Under the pieces are notes generated by a model, which did no database searches, was not told the DNA's origin, and saw only the letters and a list, made by a program, of their open reading frames with translations. A stretch of DNA of 64,000 nucleotides from Branchiostoma floridae. Taxonomy: Eukaryota; Chordata; Leptocardii; Amphioxiformes; Branchiostomatidae. Of this stretch, positions 41,601-50,945 are shown one piece after another (the first letter of the stretch is position 1; each line of letters opens with the position of its first letter). The position numbers were made by a program, and so were the translations under genes. The DNA lies in contig NC_049990.1 in NCBI RefSeq assembly GCF_000003815.2, forward strand, positions 19,635,258-19,699,257. Direction: 5' to 3'.

Positions 41601-44600
41601 AAAAAAAAAACATCCATACAAGTTTCCCTGAAGTACCTCAGGAAGCTACTAAGATATCTATTCCTTAACATCCGTTTTATTGATACATACCCACCAATCA
41701 AACATTATGAAGATCCTCAGCTTCTCGAATTATGCTGTTAACATCAATCGTACATACATCCACAGCCACCCATTCGAAACAGAAGTATGGCCTTCGGGCG
41801 AATGTAATTTAGACGGTAATAGAACCTACCATGTATATTGTCTTCGTTCCAGAGTTGACCCAAAACAGTAAGTTCTGCCGGATGTCATAGTCTATAGCGT
41901 CTATGTATGAAGGTGGTTGGACGGTATGTAGTGTCGTTATGGGGAAGCTGCCGGTCATACCCCGGACCCTGCTACTGTCTCCGGCCAACATGACCACCGA
42001 GGTACTGTCAAACGTTCGCTCACGGTCAATCCACAAAAAGCTGGGAGACACGGGGACTGAAAAAACATAGAACAACGTTTTAGTTGTATGTGGTAATGAT
42101 TGAGTACCAAGCAAGCACATAAACATTCACACTGTTTCTGTTATCGTCCGTTGTATTACTTTCATAAAATCTGAGGTTTTGTAGTCAAATGGATTCTTTT
42201 TTTTTTTTGAGCAGGGCATGTCAACTGGAATGGAAAGTGGTGCAACAGGATACTTCAAAAATTATATGAGAATACTTTGCGTTTGGGAATGCATCTGTAT
42301 GAAGTGACACCTATAGCTGCAGTGCAATATGAAGCAGTCAGAATTGTCCTGTTGACAGGCGATAATTTGGCTGTGTACAAAGAAATTTGCCTTTCACATG
42401 TTTACTGACATGCTAAGCTTATAAACCCACGGGGTTACTTTGAAAAGAAGGATAAGGTTCTAGCTACTTATTACCTATCAATACGACACATTGCTTTCTC
42501 GTAGTTTATATCATGTAATCATTAATAGTTTCTATCAGCCACCATGTAATTTAGTGAATACAAACAACATATTTTACCATATACCTGTAATATCTTAACG
42601 GCGCTTTTCAGATGAGTCTCTCTAACTGTTTGCCACAGTGGAATTAGACATGTATTTATTATAGTTTCCAGCTTAAAAGCACATAGGGATCTATTCCATT
42701 GCCTTTGTTGTGTTTCACAAAATGGTAAGACTCGTCACCTATTGGACCGCAGGAAGAGCTGTCGTTTTGTAGTACCCAGCTGTTCCGACAGGCGCACGTC
42801 CTCCCTCCGGGCCGAGCCAGGCACAACTCAAGACATTCTCCGTTAGACACCGAACAGGCTGGAAATAAATTCCGTCAATATCTTACATTATCTATGAAAG
42901 ATTGATTTTTGTCAAGGATAAGAAACCCCGTCAGAAAATAACAACGTCTCAAGTAATGGGTTTTCTATTTTTGTTACGTGTTTCTAAGAAAAACTTGATA
43001 CCCTCGAGTACGTAAAAAACTCACCTGACGACGGGATGGCGTCAGCATCCGTCCTGTTCACATAGATACCATTAGGTGAGGGGAACCCAGTAGCGATCTG
43101 TTGGTGTATGTTAGGTGACGCCTTTGCAGCCCTGGAGAAAAGAGGCATTTCCTTGTGAAAACAAAATTCAACAACAGATATTAAAAAAAAAAAAAAATCA
43201 TCAGGATGACTGATCAGGACACACAAAACCTTTTTTCTGAACACATGATCTTCCGGTGGTGTAATCGTGCTGTAAGAAACGGGTCAAAGGTTATTGAAAG
43301 TAGGTAGCAGCCCCCGTCCCGGCTCAATGAGGAATAACAGGGACTATTGAATAAACATTATCTGTGTTGGAAAGTAGTTGATGGTATTTTCCGTACTGTA
43401 ATGTATTAATACATATAGATATTCTAATATACATGAAGGTATTCAATTATCAAACAAAAGTAACCTGTCCTACATGAAAGACAAACTGTCAATTAAAAAA
43501 TACCATTTTTAATTGTCAAGGAAACTGGCAACGTGCTACAGCGTTTAAATTTGAAAAGGCTTGGTATTGACCAACCAATACTGCGGTAAACTATGCATAA
43601 AAAGGACCACACATGGTTTTAAAGATAAACAAATATACATGTTCCGCTGTAGAACCGTAGGAAGCCGTCAGGATGCCCATTTTTGAATTTACGTCTTACC
43701 GATACATACGCCAAAAATAGTTACTCAAGCAACTGGATATGTCTTAGCCTTGCTATCCTTTGAAATCCAAATTGTCTTCAGCAAGTTCAGCTTGACTTTG
43801 GCTCAGCTTTGTTTTCTTTGGAATCCAAATTGTCTTCAGTCTGAATTGTCTTACAACGTTTCCTATTGGGCAGCTGAAATTGTCTTCATTCATAGTTAGA
43901 GTATAAAAGACCTGTTTCTTGCAGATCACTTCAGTGTCACTGACGAAGGAAAGTGGATTCTTTCCGAAACGTCTGACCGTTTCAAAACCATATCCAGTTG
44001 CTTGAGTAACTATTTTTGGCGTATCGTATTACCTGGATGTCTAACCTACATCGACTTACCGATACATACTCACCTACCAAGCAAAGATCATGGTCATCTA
44101 TTCACTACTTCTACAGTTAGTGCCATACTGTTTACATCAAGCACACATGCATCCACAGCTACTTTTACCCCAGTAAAACCAAAAACATGGCGAATGTAAA
44201 AAGAAAAGTGTGCACCCTTACATTACTACATAGGGCACATTCCAGGCTGTCCAGTACACGTGTTGGTTATCCAAAGCCAGTCCAAACAGGCCGGGCTGGT
44301 GAACGCTGGTCAGATGTAACTGGTTATGACCGGACAGATCAGCACTCTGTATGGTTTGGTATGCTGCATCACTCCAGTAAAGTCGCTGCTCTGTTTGAGA
44401 GTATAGATAGCTAGATATAAAACAATGCTGATTTTTGCTGTCAGCATACACAATATCACGGATGTCCGTCGTTTCTTTGTTCTGTCAAATTCCTTGAAAT
44501 ATTTTACATAAAAAGCAATGTACATCTAGAGCAAGCTGACAAGGAAACCTAATTCTACAACACTTCTTTTTTTTTTTACATCAAAATCTATCTGCCATGA

Positions 44601-47600
44601 AATAATCAAGACCATAACGTGTCCAGGACAGAAACGGAAGTTCTACTGCGTGCAGTACTAAGATCACAAACAGGGAAGCCAAAAAGGGGCATTGAACTTC
44701 GTCTTCCCGACCCCTATAAAGATACCAAATATCATTACAATCCATCCGAAGGTTCTAACGCTATGCTGATCACAAATATCTAGAAACACAAGCAAACATG
44801 ATAAAATGATATCTCATTTTTTTTCATGGAGATAACAACAAGAAGAACAGACAATGGAAAGACACAGCCCCTAAAAACGGTAAAGGAGAAAACGAATTCG
44901 AACCGGTGTAGTCAATGGCGAGTCCACGTGGTCTACCGAAGATATAGCTGATGATGACAGTCCTCCCGGTCCCGTCCATGGCTGCGCGCTCGATCCTACT
45001 GTAAACGCCCCAGTCAGTCCAGAACATGTAGCTGTAAATAGTAATTATGTCGAATTACACACATTACCATGGTGAATTGTAAGTGACATGCACTACATAC
45101 AGAAAACTCGAGATACAACTCCACTGTAGCTTTTGTACACTGGTTTATTAAGAAGCAATAAGCATAATAGTCCTCCTGGCAGCCTAAGAGGCTGAATTGC
45201 GAGGACATTACAATCATGTTCCATTCAAACTACATCAATTAGAAAACTTTATGAACGACGTTAAAACAATGGGTCAATAGTTACTAGTTAAAATACAATA
45301 TCGAAGTAATACGAATCTGTTATGTTCAAAGAATTCCGCTATTTACAAACTTAGACTTTATATAGACTTTTAGAACTTCAACAAGACAGCTTTGTAAAAA
45401 AACGAGTTCGTAAGTCACCATGAGGAGGCAATAATTGTAATAGTCAGTCAGCTTTTATGTCCTCGGTATAAGTTTATTGGCTGATCAGTGAAAAATGTGA
45501 ACTAGCACACTAAACCCGTATATGTGCTTTGCACACTTTCGACATATGTGGCCGAGATTGTAACTGCACTGTCAGGGAATTCGTGTAAAGTGTTTTTACC
45601 AAGGGAACAACGTCGGGGGGCATGGCGAGTATAGAATAAAAAGTGCAAGTATGGAACCAATTGGTTCCGAGCACAACGCTCTAACCGTTTCAAAGGCGTG
45701 AGGTCATACCGACGCACCCACTGTGACCAACCTTCCCATCCTGCCAGTTCTGATTACACCATCTTCATCTTCCACCTCACATCCTGACACTCTACATTAT
45801 TCAAATACTTACGGACACAAACACACAGACCAAAAAAATACATCCGTTTCACACAGTGGTGAAAAGGTTTTACCCATTTGCGGGATCCACGACAATATCC
45901 CCCAGGTGCCCCACGCCCTGTGACACCAATGTCCGGACATATCGTCCGTCCAGCCTGGCTACAGAGATGGTCTCTGCATGGAGGTCCGTCCAGAACATGT
46001 TCTCCCCGGGTAGGTCTAGGGCAAGGCCGTCTGCAGCTAGGGTACAAAAAGGAAAGAAAACAACACTTTGAATCACTGGATTCTTTAATCTAATACAGCT
46101 ATGTAATGCTGTGTCAAAGACAAAGTTTCAAGTTTGAAGACAAAGTTTCAAATTCAAAATAACCCTACACATAAGAAAGCTATTGTAGACATGACATTCC
46201 ACATGCAATGCGCCATAACCGATAGAACACATGTTAACCAATCAATACAGTAGACCTCGTTCTGTGTATGAAGATCGGATGTAAACTGTTAATCGTTGTA
46301 TAATATTGTTACTGACAAACATGCAATTCTGACGTCCGACATCTCTTCCGCTCAACCGAATGCTTCAGGTTTACGACGGAAATTAGGGGTAACATTTATT
46401 TATGTTTAAAAACTGAAATGTCTTAAAAGTACACGATAGATTTAGAGTTAGCATTATCTAACATGATATACCGCTCACAAGCATTTCTACGCAGAACTAT
46501 ACTAACCGATAGTATAGTCTTTCATGTAGCGTTAATAGTGTGTAATACCACATCTAGCCCATGTGGACAAGATAAAGATGAGTTAACAAGTGTAACATAC
46601 TGATGACACCGCTGTCCGCCAGTGTCTCTATCCCTGAGCCGTTCCTATGTCCCCGCATGATGACCTCATCCCAGTAGTCCGTCCAGTACACGTGGTCGGT
46701 TCGAGGATCGTAACTAACGGCCTGAGGGTGCGTTAACTGTCCCAGCGGCAGGGGGCGCTTCGTGCCGTCCGCTATGTTCACTTCCGTGATGGTTTGTAAA
46801 TCATCGTCGGCTACAAGTAGGAAATCTGCGGTAGGGGTGACTGGAACTGCAAATATTAGAGGAGGTTTAAAAAATAATTAGAATAACAAGGTTTCGGTCA
46901 GTCCACTGATCCTTCTGAATTGAAATGACCCGAAGCCTATGTCACGTGACCTGAACGGAAGTGTGACGTCAGCAAATGGTCAAAGGTGTCCGACAGTCGA
47001 TACCAACCCCCGTATTTGTTGAGAGCTCGTCGTTGAGTCCCAATATAGATAGCTTCTTAGCCCCTATTTGTAAATAATCCACGTGGACCCTTTTTGGGGG
47101 ATTATTTCAATATTAATGTAGAAATTGTGGAATTTGGACACTGTATGTGGAATTCGGCAAAAATCGGGCTAAGAATTAGCCAGAGTCAGTCCATGAGAAG
47201 GTTAGCATTTGTCTCTCGGAGACAACTTGATTGTGGCGAAACTCTCCTGGCAAATTATTCTTGCTATTTATACCCAGCTAAAGGTGGTATCTCACTGCAT
47301 TGAGGTCACCGGTGCGGCACTGCGGGGTTCACTGCGGCACTGTTGTATTATTTTCGCGGACTTTTTTTCATAATTTCGATATTGCGTACTACGTAAAATA
47401 TGACTTCGAATAAAACAAAATACACAAAACTTAAGAAAATTCGTTCTTTAACTCTGAAATTCGTTGAGGAATATTTCGAACCCCACAGTACCGCAACGGT
47501 GCCCCAAGTGCAGTGAGATACCACCTTTAGTTAGACTGGTAGATACTGGCTCATTATAATGTTTACCTGGCGGGGACACACGCAGTTGAGTGACGGCGTT

Positions 47601-48999
47601 CTATATACAACTAATGACCCGTGACGGGACTCTGTTGACCCCAAGTGCTGACAAAAAACATGTCACAGCAAGTTGTCGAACAGGTATAGGACGAAAATCT
47701 TACCAAGGTCATGTGGGCATATTACGCAACTTTTAAGCAGCTTAAATACACTTAGATATATGACATCGCACCTCCGTTTAGGAGTCGTATAGGTGCTGTA
47801 TATAACATTAAAAGTTAAGTGTAAAAGTTATGGTTGCGTTAGCTTGCAACTAGGAAATTTTGCAGTAAAAAGTCACAGATTATGGTTCTTCTTTAAATGC
47901 ATAAGTCAAACGATCTTAACGATCAGGTAAAGATGTTGGACTTGTTAGTAAATTTGTTGCAAAGATTAAGTTTTAGCTGTGATATTCAAAAGACTCCTTC
48001 GCAATGTAGCTTAATGATTACTTAGTTATGTTCACATGTTCAAGCCTCGTTTAGGGCGGCCATTAAGCATGCTTAAACGAGTTGTATCGTGCAGTGATTC
48101 TTGTGTATTGTTATCTAAAGCTTAAAATACAACAGCCTATACCAGCTTATAGTTACAAAAATATATCTATATATTGGTTTCTTATCTTAGTACAAATGTG
48201 TAAAAAATATGCAAATTAGGCTAGGACCCTGAGGTCGAGATCACGTGTGACCCTATCTAACCCCTGTCAGATCCATAACACCAAGTGCGTCACATGTAAA
48301 CATACTGAACAACACAAATAAAACATGACAACACATCTCATCGCATAGCTATAGTATACATTAGATAGGCCGATTGATTAACACAAGTGTAGACAATAAG
48401 GCATTGTATTGTGTATATGTGCTGCGTTGTGTAATCGCTAGAAAGTGACTGGTGTACCGGGTGTCAGCAGGGTTAATTGTAGGGGGCCATAAGAGGTGGT
48501 GTCTTCGACAAAACACTTACCGATAAATTCAGGAGGACCAAGCTACAAAGTACGTACGCTAAATTCAGGAAGGCAACTACCCAAAATTCGATGCTGCGAA
48601 TTACAGGAATTTCATAGAAATGACTTACCCTATGTACGAAGCACAAATTATAGCTACCTACCGACTTGCGGAAAATGAGCATTTATAAACCCTCAGTAAG
48701 GACATCATCTCATGCTGAGCACTGGCAACTGGTCTTTGACGACAAGACCTTGGCTTGGAATTAGTAGGCCTCCTTGGGTTATAAGTACGAATACGAATCT
48801 TAATTGTTAAATGAAATTCTGTACTGTGTAACAAAAATGGTCTGTAATTTGTGGTTTGTAATAAAGCTCATTTTTTGTACCAAGGTGTGTTTTCCGAGAA
48901 GGCATGTATTTAGGGTTACCGCAGTATTTGGTACTCACCGCTCCAAGGAAGAAGAAAGATGCCTAGAAATGGAACCAGATGTCTTATTTCGCACATCAT
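29232..48999 (-). CDS. R2 (gene level): three-propeller LRP-like receptor with mucin stalk, HYR, CCP and TM
   Basis: Twenty-five exons join with agreeing phases into one frame of 6,039 nt (about 2,012 aa) ending in TAA. Approximate residue order: signal peptide 1-20; YWTD propeller 1, 21-291; EGF 292-331; propeller 2, 332-610; EGF 611-650; propeller 3, 651-925; EGF 926-965; Ser/Thr/Pro stalk to about 1310; HYR 1313-1391 and 1392-1471; CCP-like 1472-1534; unknown region 1535-1789; TM about 1799-1820; tail to 2012. YWTD propeller-EGF units in LRP and LDLR proteins bind ligands, and HYR and CCP modules are extracellular adhesion or complement-type folds. A plasma-membrane receptor or endocytic adhesion role is inferred. 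The propeller-EGF repeats resemble LRP5/6, but there are three rather than four and no LDLa repeats, so I assign no symbol. R1 on the left is a tandem paralogue. Exact splice sites and any 5' UTR exon are unverified. Confidence 0.85.
29905..29995. repeat. CT/GA microsatellite
   Basis: TCTCTCTGTCTCC-type run followed by GAGAGAGAAAGAGA in the R2 intron between exons 24 and 25. A short degraded LINE-like tail (GTTGTGCAATCAAGTTCTTA) precedes it. Confidence 0.85.
30101..30304 (-). CDS. R2 exon 24: transmembrane helix and tail start
   Basis: Encodes a 22-residue hydrophobic helix ([20 protein letters not shown]), then the stop-transfer cluster [12 protein letters not shown] and the tail segment [21 protein letters not shown] fits the NPxF/NPxY endocytosis and PTB-domain motif of LDLR-family tails. 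Phases 1 to 1. Confidence 0.92.
30673..31437 (-). CDS. R2 exon 23: unrecognised membrane-proximal region with two furin-type sites
   Basis: A 765-nt phase 1-1 exon encoding about 255 residues that I cannot assign to a family. The first part, with [15 protein letters not shown] and TGICRVA, holds regularly placed cysteines. Two polybasic sites follow, SSRKRRD (about residue 1610) and DDRRRRD (about 1702), both matching the furin consensus. After the second site comes a block with [18 protein letters not shown]. Its position just before the TM suggests an autoproteolysis- or shedding-type juxtamembrane module. The function is inferred only. Confidence 0.82.
31958..32146 (-). CDS. R2 exon 22: CCP/sushi-like module
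   Basis: A 189-nt phase 1-1 exon with six cysteines: [33 protein letters not shown], then GRWD and SC. The CxxGF and GxW features fit a short CCP module next to HYR. Confidence 0.82.
32761..33000 (-). CDS. R2 exon 21: HYR module 2
   Basis: A 240-nt phase 1-1 exon with the canonical HYR pattern: [10 protein letters not shown], then [36 protein letters not shown] and [11 protein letters not shown] is an immunoglobulin-like extracellular module found with CCP domains in SVEP1 and SRPX. Confidence 0.92.
33579..34976 (-). CDS. R2 exon 20: EGF 3, mucin-like stalk and HYR 1
   Basis: A 1,398-nt phase 1-1 exon. It starts with an LRP-type EGF ([20 protein letters not shown], then CGC and DGLSC). About 340 residues follow that are almost entirely Ser, Thr, Pro and Ala in imperfect repeats ([21 protein letters not shown]), ending in a TTRTTTRT stretch. 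It closes with an HYR-like module: [17 protein letters not shown], then TVTAWDRNG and CSFSIIVNG. The stalk is predicted to be heavily O-glycosylated and extended, holding the propellers off the membrane. Long complementary Asp/Val-rich frames on the other strand are shadows. Confidence 0.9.
35350..35503 (-). CDS. R2 exon 19: end of propeller 3
   Basis: Encodes [17 protein letters not shown], then [17 protein letters not shown]. Phases 0 to 1, donor GTAAGA. Confidence 0.87.
35565..35870. repeat. Diverged 150-bp tandem duplication in an R2 intron
   Basis: CACTGAAGCGCCACCTTGCGG (35,598) recurs as CACTGAAGCGCCATCTAGCG (35,754), preceded by TTAGTCACGTT in both and followed by similar ACGCTAACAG/ATGCTGACAG text. 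No coding content. Confidence 0.55.
36008..36125 (-). CDS. R2 exon 18: propeller 3
   Basis: Encodes [18 protein letters not shown], then LFGITTFK. At 118 nt with phases 2 to 0 it is a structural counterpart of exon 11. There is no long ORF here, so it was found by frame and splice sites. Confidence 0.85.
36357..36485 (-). CDS. R2 exon 17: propeller 3
   Basis: Encodes [20 protein letters not shown], then [13 protein letters not shown]. Phases 2 to 2, donor GTATGA. Confidence 0.87.
36664..36814 (-). CDS. R2 exon 16: propeller 3
   Basis: Encodes [19 protein letters not shown], then [11 protein letters not shown] and [12 protein letters not shown], the best-conserved LRP blade in this protein. 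Phases 1 to 2. Confidence 0.9.
37189..37305 (-). CDS. R2 exon 15: propeller 3
   Basis: Begins [20 protein letters not shown], a blade with FYVQ in the YWTD position. Phases 1 to 1. Confidence 0.83.
37406..37609. mobile_element. MITE with CCGG-rich termini
   Basis: Second full copy of the 26,266 family in the R2 intron holding the assembly gap: AGGCCTACGTCACATTTT at the left, GGAGATGTGACG at the right, with CCGGCCGGGCCC inside. Confidence 0.75.
37658..37757. other. Assembly gap of 100 N
   Basis: Exactly 100 Ns within the intron between R2 exons 14 and 15, the usual placeholder for a gap of unknown size. Both flanking exons are complete and in phase, so the gap need not hide coding sequence. 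Confidence 0.98.
37902..38057 (-). CDS. R2 exon 14: propeller 3
   Basis: 156 nt, the same length as R1 exon 14. Encodes [18 protein letters not shown], then [11 protein letters not shown]. Phases 1 to 1. The 100-N assembly gap lies in the intron that follows. Confidence 0.87.
38081..38340 (+). mobile_element. tRNA-derived SINE
   Basis: The head (38,081-38,166) has an A box GGTGTAATGGTTAGG, a B box GGATTCGAATCC and a pairing acceptor (GTGGC/GCCAC), followed by an unrelated tail. Related B-box fragments are near 4,150 and 9,560. It lies in the intron between R2 exons 13 and 14. Confidence 0.65.
38524..38643 (-). CDS. R2 exon 13: EGF module 2
   Basis: 120-nt phase 1-1 exon encoding [23 protein letters not shown] and DKHTC, an LRP-type EGF with all six cysteines. 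Confidence 0.9.
38732..38861 (-). mobile_element. Inverted-repeat element with hammerhead-like core
   Basis: Arms of about 46 bp (AAGGTTCTTTAGGC... through CCAACGTTTCG) flank a short centre. On the minus strand the centre reads CTGATGA, a GGTG/CACC stem, then GAAACGTTGG, like the conserved core of hammerhead ribozymes. One extra base precedes the stem and stem I is not evident. Confidence 0.5.
39164..39305 (-). CDS. R2 exon 12: end of propeller 2
   Basis: Starts [18 protein letters not shown] after a TTTTTTCAG acceptor and ends QPWTE. Phases 0 to 1. It closes the sixth blade. Confidence 0.82.
39848..39965 (-). CDS. R2 exon 11: propeller 2
   Basis: 118 nt, identical in length to R1 exon 11. 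Encodes [20 protein letters not shown], then LFYDITFDG. Phases 2 to 0, donor GTAAGT. Confidence 0.88.
40318..40452 (-). CDS. R2 exon 10: propeller 2
   Basis: Encodes [18 protein letters not shown], then RTVLV and [15 protein letters not shown]. Phases 2 to 2, donor GTATGT. Matches R1 exon 10. Confidence 0.88.
40939..41153 (-). CDS. R2 exon 9: propeller 2
   Basis: Encodes [16 protein letters not shown], then WIGMVNYN and [14 protein letters not shown], a typical LRP blade with YYTD in place of YWTD. Phases 0 to 2. Confidence 0.88.
41154..41829. other. R2 intron 8, no feature seen
   Basis: 676 bp between exons 8 and 9. A poly(A) run near 41,600 is the only simple sequence. No exon fits the flanking phases. 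Confidence 0.5.
41830..42056 (-). CDS. R2 exon 8: propeller 2
   Basis: Encodes [15 protein letters not shown], then [18 protein letters not shown], the first blades of propeller 2. Phases 1 to 0. The acceptor follows a run of Ts. Confidence 0.87.
42739..42858 (-). CDS. R2 exon 7: EGF module 1
   Basis: 120-nt phase 1-1 exon encoding a six-cysteine LRP-type [21 protein letters not shown], then SSSC. It closes propeller 1 as in LDLR and LRP proteins. The donor GTGACG is less canonical. Confidence 0.85.
   Translation of the reverse strand, partial: PVRCLTENVLSCAWLGPEGGRAPVGTAGYYKTTALPAVQ
43025..43131 (-). CDS. R2 exon 6: end of propeller 1
   Basis: 107 nt, the same length and phases (2 to 1) as R1 exon 6. 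Encodes [20 protein letters not shown] after a good pyrimidine-rich acceptor, with donor GTGAGT. Confidence 0.82.
43710..44054 (+). mobile_element. Short insertion with 35-bp hairpin ends and 15-bp target duplication
   Basis: Flanked by a perfect direct repeat CTTACCGATACATAC at 43,695-43,709 and 44,055-44,069. A perfect 35-bp inverted repeat lies at 43,707-43,741 and 43,989-44,023. The interior has repeated AATCCAAATTGTCTTCA and a hammerhead-core-like CTGACGA, GGAAAG/CTTTCC, GAAACG at about 43,938-43,970. No ORF. Confidence 0.65.
44222..44390 (-). CDS. R2 exon 5: propeller 1
   Basis: Encodes [16 protein letters not shown], then [16 protein letters not shown]. It is 169 nt, exactly as in R1 exon 5. 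Phases 1 to 2, donor GTAAGG. Confidence 0.85.
44570..44832. repeat. Dispersed repeat copy in the R2 intron between exons 4 and 5
   Basis: GTGCAGTACTAAGATCACAAA, then GACCCCTATAAAGATACC and a terminal TTTCATGGAG. Same family as 1,010-1,175 and 61,840-62,215. Confidence 0.4.
44904..45031 (-). CDS. R2 exon 4: propeller 1
   Basis: Encodes YMFWTDWG, then [15 protein letters not shown] and [10 protein letters not shown], a complete YWTD blade. Phases 2 to 1. The donor reads GTTCGA, weaker than its neighbours, but only this site joins exon 5 into the LRP-type string [11 protein letters not shown]. Confidence 0.85.
45874..46036 (-). CDS. R2 exon 3: propeller 1
   Basis: Begins [17 protein letters not shown] and ends DPANG, with phases 1 to 2. 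The DPxNG ending continues across the splice into YMFWTDWG, the usual LRP blade transition. Confidence 0.88.
46601..46846 (-). CDS. R2 exon 2: propeller 1, first blades
   Basis: Acceptor TTTGCAG, donor GTATGT, phases 1 to 1. The translation has the LRP blade pattern: FLLVADD, then [18 protein letters not shown], then the arginine-rich GHRNGSG turn. It is the paralogue of R1 exon 2 (246 nt against 255 nt). Confidence 0.88.
46847..48938. other. R2 intron 1
   Basis: 2.1 kb with the MITE at 47,281-47,527 and otherwise AT-rich sequence. Donor GTGAGT and acceptor TTTGCAG are good. Confidence 0.6.
47281..47527. mobile_element. MITE with AAGGTGGTATCTCACTGCA ends
   Basis: 247-bp relative of the 22,416 element with terminal inverted repeats AAGGTGGTATCTCACTGCA and complement, in R2 intron 1. 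No ORF. Confidence 0.8.
48939..48999 (-). CDS. R2 exon 1: signal peptide
   Basis: ATG at 48,999 (a second ATG follows directly) opens 20 codons with a hydrophobic core ([12 protein letters not shown]), then a GTGAGT donor in phase 1. The next exon starts in phase 1 with a mature ectodomain sequence. R1 has the same arrangement. The start is chosen because it is the only nearby ATG that gives a secretory leader spliced in phase. Confidence 0.75.
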
Positions 49000-50755
49000 A
49001 ATGTCAAAAATGTTGAGATATACGCCTCAGTTAGGCACCATGTTTACACTCTAGAGTGATGGCCTTTGTATTGTACCAAAATAATGCATTTGCCTGCGGC
49101 GCTTGAAACTGGCCTTTCTACCTAATTACGAATTGAACCTACACTGCGCGAAAGGGGTCCATTTCCGGACAAATCCGGAACTTGACACATCACTGGACAT
49201 TTTACGTATTCGGACCATTTTCGGGAATTTTGTAGACATCTTACATATCCGGAAATATTCTGACTCAGGAATAGCTTCCTTGCGAATCCGGAAAAACATG
49301 ACTTTGTATTTTTCCGGATTCGGTTCATGGGCGTTTCGTAACTCCGAACATGTGTTTCTCTACGTATACGAAGTTATCTGTTGCTAAGATTTATGCTGTA
49401 TCCTGACTATACTGTAGCACGACGAGTATCCGAGAATATATTGACTCCGAACTGTTTTCATCTTTTCCCTAACAAAACCAACAACTCTGATTCTTCCGTA
49501 TATGTGGCATGTACCGTATGATGTACGTTTCCCTTGTCCATGTATCTTTCTTTCCATTTCCCCTCATATTCGAGAATGCCGCTTTTCCGTTTATGCAACT
49601 TTTTTTAAATTTTACTGATGTTGTATCAACGATACCGTTGTAATATTTTCAGTAAGCAAGACAGTTAGGATTTCATGACTCTGGAAATGTACCAGTCGTT
49701 TACCGTATACATGTACAGCACTGATTTGTCCGGTATATGTGCTATGTGCGTTTCCAGAGTCCACATTTGCGTTTCTCTCTATTTTCCATCATAAGCGCCC
49801 GGGGAATACCGTATATGCAACCCTTCATGCACTGTACAAAAGGGGTTGCTTTCTAAGCAAATAAGAAATTGACTTTGTCCGAACCGGGTCAGGTGCGTTT
49901 CCGTACTCTACCTACTCCGATGTTTCTTGATATTGATTGCATCTTTTATCTCCATCTTTCCTATCTTCAAATATTATCTGTCCGTTTAACATATTTCCTG
50001 ACAGAATTTGACAGCAAGCGCAACGTCAAGGATATATGTTTGCTCCTAAAATGCCTCTATCTTTCACGTCCTTCCATGCGTAATGCACGGAGTATACTGA
50101 TTTTTCCACATACGTTTAGGTAGGATATGAATACGGGTGACCTTCTTTTTATATTTTCGTCTTACATCTTGGAATATCTATTGTCCGTATATGTTACATT
50201 TTTCCTGATGGTGGTCCGGTCTCCGAAAATCAACAGAATCATTCGTCCGGAAATCAATCGGAAATGACTCTCCATAGAAGGAGTGCATTATGGGCCACAT
50301 AGATTTCCGGACGTATTCGTGGCCGGTCACAGTCAAGATATGGTAGGTACAATAATATCGTATGCCTCTAGGGGGAGCTTATGCAGCCACTTTTCCTTTA
50401 CAAATTTACAAATCAATGAAATTGACTTACAAAAAAAGAGCTTTGGATTTTCACGGCTCATGAAATGCTGTACGGGTGCAACATTATTATTTGCAATGTC
50501 AAATGCTGTTATCTTGTGACAGTAAACTTTATATATTCCAATAAGTTAACCGCGTTTTCTATATGCAAAATTAGACTTTACGCCAACCAGAAACTACAGC
50601 GTTCATCTGGTGCTAATACATGATTTGTATTCATTATTTGTTTAATACATGTATACAGTATGTCAACAAGAGAATAAGTGCCCGGAAAAACACTTTTATC
50701 TTTTCTGGTACCTTCACTATTTGGCCTATTTCTCACATGGGACAAGTCTGGTACA

Positions 50756-50945
50756 TGTTACTCTCCAAGCAGAGGTTGAGTCGCGTAGATATAGTAGAAG
50801 TCGGAAAAATTACACGGGCTCTCTTCTCGTAAGAGGAGCGCCCGTGTAATTTTTTCTTGAAGAGGAGCGCCCGTGTAATTTCCCCGACTACTACTATATA
50901 TCCTATATCTACACAACTCAACCTCTGCTTGGAGAATAGGTACAT
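50756..50945. mobile_element. Nested palindromic MITE
   Basis: Arms CTCCAAGCAGAGGTTGAG and CTCAACCTCTGCTTGGAG extend with mismatches to over 60 bp. The centre repeats GAGGAGCGCCCGTGTAATTT twice. It lies inside the 49,142-54,463 element. A weak relative, CAAAGCAGAGGTTAGG, occurs at about 58,386. Confidence 0.75.

Noticed and set aside
29232-48999. Calling R2 LRP5 or LRP6
   Set aside because: LRP5/6 have four propeller-EGF units, three LDLa repeats and PPPSPxS tail motifs. R2 has three units, no LDLa and no such motif.
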